From an uncultured Clostridia bacterium (GTDB lineage Bacteria; Bacillota; Clostridia; TANB77; CAG-508), in NCBI GenBank assembly GCA_948502395.1, contig CAOPES010000004.1:62001-126000 (forward strand): a stretch of DNA of 64,000 bases, in the 5' to 3' direction. Below are positions 61,873 through 64,000 of the stretch, piece after piece. The position numbers and the translations under genes were made by a program. The notes under the pieces were generated by a model. The model was given only the letters and a program-made list of their open reading frames with translations. It was not told the origin of the DNA and did no database searches. Every line of letters begins with the position of its first letter. Position 1 is the stretch's first letter.

Positions 61873-63093
61873 ATGAAAGAGCTAGAAAAACAAGTAGAAC
61901 AAGAGATAAAACCAATATTTGAAGAAATAGATAAAATATGCGAGTTAAATAGCCAAAAAGTATTAGAAGCATTTCAAAAATGTGACTTGCAAGAAGCACA
62001 TCTAAATTCATCAACAGGATATGGGATAGATGAACCAGGAAGAAACAAAATAGAAGAAATTTATAGCCACGTGTTTAAAGCAGAAGACGCACTAGTAAGA
62101 ACACAAATGATTTCTGGAACACATGCATTAGCAGTAACATTATTTGCGCTATTAAGACCAGGAGATACAATGGTGAGTTTAACAGGTGCGCCTTATGATA
62201 CATTGCAAACAGTTATAGGGAATTCAGGAAATAGCAAAAGTTCTCTAAAATCATTTGGTATAAAATATGAACAAATTGAGCTTGTAAACAATGAATTCGA
62301 TATAAATGCCATAAAAGAAAGACTATCAAAGCAAGACGTAAAACTAGTAGAAATACAAAGGTCTAGGGGATATTCAACTAGAAAAAGCCTTACAATTGAA
62401 AAAATTGAAAATGCGATAAAGGCAATAAGAGAAGTAAACAAAGATGTAATTATAATGGTAGACAACTGCTATGGAGAATTTGTGGAAGATAGAGAGCCAA
62501 TTGAAATTGGAGCAGATATTGCAGTAGGTTCTTTAATGAAAAATTTAGGAGCAGGAATTGCAAATACAGGGTCATATATAGTAGGTAAAAAAGATTTGAT
62601 AGAACTATGTGCAGAAAGACTAACATCACCTGGAGTAGGAAAAGAAATAGGACCTTCATTAAATCAAAATCCACTATTATTAAAAGGACTATTCTTTGCA
62701 CCGTCAGTAGTAGCAAGCGCAGTAAAAACAATGGTATTTGCAAGTAGAATGCTAGAAAAATTGGGATATAATGTAGAACCGATGTATAACGAGAAGAGAG
62801 CAGACATTGTACAAACAATACATTTAGGAACAGAAGAAAAACTAGTAAAATTCTGCCAAGGAATACAAATGGGGTCACCAATAGACTCAAATGTATTGCC
62901 ATATCCAGGAGATATGGGCGGATATGAAGACAAAGTCATAATGGCAGCAGGAACTTTCACACAAGGCTCAACAATTGAGCTTAGTTGTGATGGGCCATTA
63001 AGAGAGCCATACATTGCTTATATGCAAGGTGGACTTACATACCAATATGGAAAATTAGGAATAATGAAAGCAATTGAATTTATGTCAAAATAA
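61873..63093 (+). CDS. Methionine gamma-lyase family PLP enzyme (YnbB / aluminium-resistance type)
   Basis: 406 residues from ATG 61873 (AAAGGAGAAA upstream); the longer reading from 61789 translates the repeat cluster. Fold-type I PLP signature: SGTHALAVTLFALLRPGD, IQRSRGYSTRKSLT, IMVDNCYGEFVEDREP, VGSLMKNLGAGIA with likely PLP-lysine 223. The family (Met_gamma_lyase, PF06838) is labelled aluminium resistance in older annotation; true substrate unknown. It normally neighbours hfq/miaA or glnR in Bacillota, which is not the case here. Confidence 0.85.
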   Translation: MKELEKQVEQEIKPIFEEIDKICELNSQKVLEAFQKCDLQEAHLNSSTGYGIDEPGRNKIEEIYSHVFKAEDALVRTQMISGTHALAVTLFALLRPGDTMVSLTGAPYDTLQTVIGNSGNSKSSLKSFGIKYEQIELVNNEFDINAIKERLSKQDVKLVEIQRSRGYSTRKSLTIEKIENAIKAIREVNKDVIIMVDNCYGEFVEDREPIEIGADIAVGSLMKNLGAGIANTGSYIVGKKDLIELCAERLTSPGVGKEIGPSLNQNPLLLKGLFFAPSVVASAVKTMVFASRMLEKLGYNVEPMYNEKRADIVQTIHLGTEEKLVKFCQGIQMGSPIDSNVLPYPGDMGGYEDKVIMAAGTFTQGSTIELSCDGPLREPYIAYMQGGLTYQYGKLGIMKAIEFMSK

Positions 63094-63097
63094 AAAT

Positions 63098-63193
63098 TGC
63101 CAACAGGGACGGTCCTTAATGGCAATAAATTGCCAAAAAGGTCCGTCCCCAGTGGCAAAAAATTGTCAAAAAGGTCCGTCCCTGTTGGCAATT
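63098..63193. repeat. REP-like repeat R8
   Basis: TTGCCAACAGGGACGGTCC-TGGCAA followed by inverted TTGCCAAAAAGGTCCGTCCCC-TGGCAA and TTGTCAAAAAGGTCCGTCCC-TGGCAA units. Confidence 0.8.
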
Positions 63194-63211
63194 TTTTAGA
63201 AAGGTGAGAGA

Positions 63212-64000
63212 ATGAATGTTGTTGTAATAGGTGGTGGCCCAGCAGGTATGATGGCTGCGATAGCGTCTGCTGAGCAGGGAAACCACGTGGTTTTAATTGA
63301 GAAGATGAGCTCTTTGGGAAGAAAGTTACTAATTACAGGTAAGGGTAGGTGTAATATTACTTCTTCTTTGGATATGGATGAGTTTATAAAGAATACTCCT
63401 GGAAATGGTAGGTTTTTATATAGTTGTTTTCAGGAGTTTACAAATCAGGATATAATTGATTTTTTGAAGAGACAAGGTCTAGATGTAAAGGAAGAGAGGG
63501 GAAATAGGGTTTTCCCTGTGACTGACAAGTCTTTGGATGTTTTGAAGGCTTTTACTAAAAGGCTAAAAGAGCTAAATATAAGTATTAGATATAATATTTC
63601 GGTAGAAGAGATTATGGTAGAAGATAACAAAGTTATTGGTGTAAAAATAAATGACAAAGAACTAAGCAAAGATGCTAGAAGGGCAGAAAATAAAATAATA
63701 AATGCTGATAAGGTTATTTTAGCGACAGGTGGGAAAAGTTATCCATTAACTGGTTCTACTGGTGATGGATATGAACTTGCTAAAAAGTTGGGACATACAA
63801 TAACTGCTATAAAGCCGTCTCTTGTGCCATTAGAGACACATAATAAAAAGGTATGCCAAGAAATGCAAGGGCTAAGTTTGAGAAATGTTAAAATTCAGCT
63901 AAAAGATGTAGAGAAAAATAAGGTTATTTATGAAGAACAAGGGGAAATGCTATTTACTCATTTTGGAGTTTCTGGTCCAACAATATTAAGTTCTTCTGCT
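63212..64000 (+). CDS. BaiN/HI0933-family NAD(P)/FAD-dependent oxidoreductase (3' end outside window)
   Basis: 263 residues to the window edge, no stop. ATG 63212 with AAAGGTGAGAG upstream. The N-terminal dinucleotide fold is MNVVVIGGGPAGMMAAIASAEQGNHVVLIEKMSSLGRKLLITGKGRCNIT, followed by FKRQGLDVKEERGNRVFPVTDKS, VILATGGKSYPLTGSTGDGYELAKKLGH, and GEMLFTHFGVSGPTIL: all signatures of the HI0933/YhiN/BaiN flavoproteins. Substrate unknown. Confidence 0.9.
   Translation, partial: MNVVVIGGGPAGMMAAIASAEQGNHVVLIEKMSSLGRKLLITGKGRCNITSSLDMDEFIKNTPGNGRFLYSCFQEFTNQDIIDFLKRQGLDVKEERGNRVFPVTDKSLDVLKAFTKRLKELNISIRYNISVEEIMVEDNKVIGVKINDKELSKDARRAENKIINADKVILATGGKSYPLTGSTGDGYELAKKLGHTITAIKPSLVPLETHNKKVCQEMQGLSLRNVKIQLKDVEKNKVIYEEQGEMLFTHFGVSGPTILSSSA

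Overview
The window is AT-rich DNA from a Bacillota bacterium, most likely a gut-type Clostridia lineage. Supporting signs are AT-rich codons, strong AGGAGG-type ribosome sites, TTGACA-17-TATAAT promoters, a Spo0E-like sporulation phosphatase, a one-step meso-diaminopimelate dehydrogenase, YfmF/YfmH, TrmFO and the str operon (rpsL-rpsG-fusA-tuf). No tRNA, rRNA, CRISPR array or prophage was seen.

Region 1 (1-18.3 kb) looks like a shufflon-type phase-variation locus. A very large repetitive surface protein (Listeria-Bacteroides repeats) runs in from the left edge. Inside its reading frame, at 2870-2892, lies a 23-bp site with imperfect dyad symmetry that recurs exactly three more times: at 8344-8366 (inverted), 12131-12153 (direct) and 18232-18254 (inverted). 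Each site begins a promoterless C-terminal cassette with no usable start codon (A, B, C, D) in the frame of the fixed N-terminus. A and B face each other, and so do C and D, so inversions would swap which C-terminus is fused to the expressed stem. The spacer between sites 2 and 3 carries a RloA/RloB-type ATPase-nuclease defence pair and a DUF4143-type ATPase. No recombinase is visible in the window.

Region 2 (18.4-48.5 kb) is mostly housekeeping: rplI-dnaB, tilS, ftsH, a degenerate J-domain protein, rpsU, yfmF-yfmH, a spo0E-like gene, the lysine/DAP genes (lysC-dapA-dapB converging on asd-ddh), a frameshifted SNF2 helicase, trmFO, a coiled-coil protein, the str operon, a tiny acidic peptide gene, two small unknown genes, plsX and acpP. 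It is peppered with short GGGACGG-type palindromic repeats, and a REP-associated (RAYT/Y1) transposase is encoded at 21.07 kb. Copies have become coding sequence inside tilS, the spo0E-like gene and the dacF-like gene.

Region 3 (48.5-64 kb) is a second surface-protein region. Two prepilin-like proteins share a duplicated promoter/operator and N-terminus. Each ends in a C-type-lectin-like domain whose C-terminal coding DNA is abruptly about 57% GC and rich in NNC codons, as expected of the variable region of a diversity-generating retroelement (DGR). No reverse transcriptase or template repeat lies in the window. These are followed by a dacF-like carboxypeptidase and two large paralogous thioester-domain adhesins, then a methionine gamma-lyase-family enzyme and the start of a BaiN-type flavoprotein at the right edge.

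The overall picture is a surface-variation stretch with two independent candidate diversification mechanisms (site-specific inversion and DGR-like hypermutation) about 30 kb apart.
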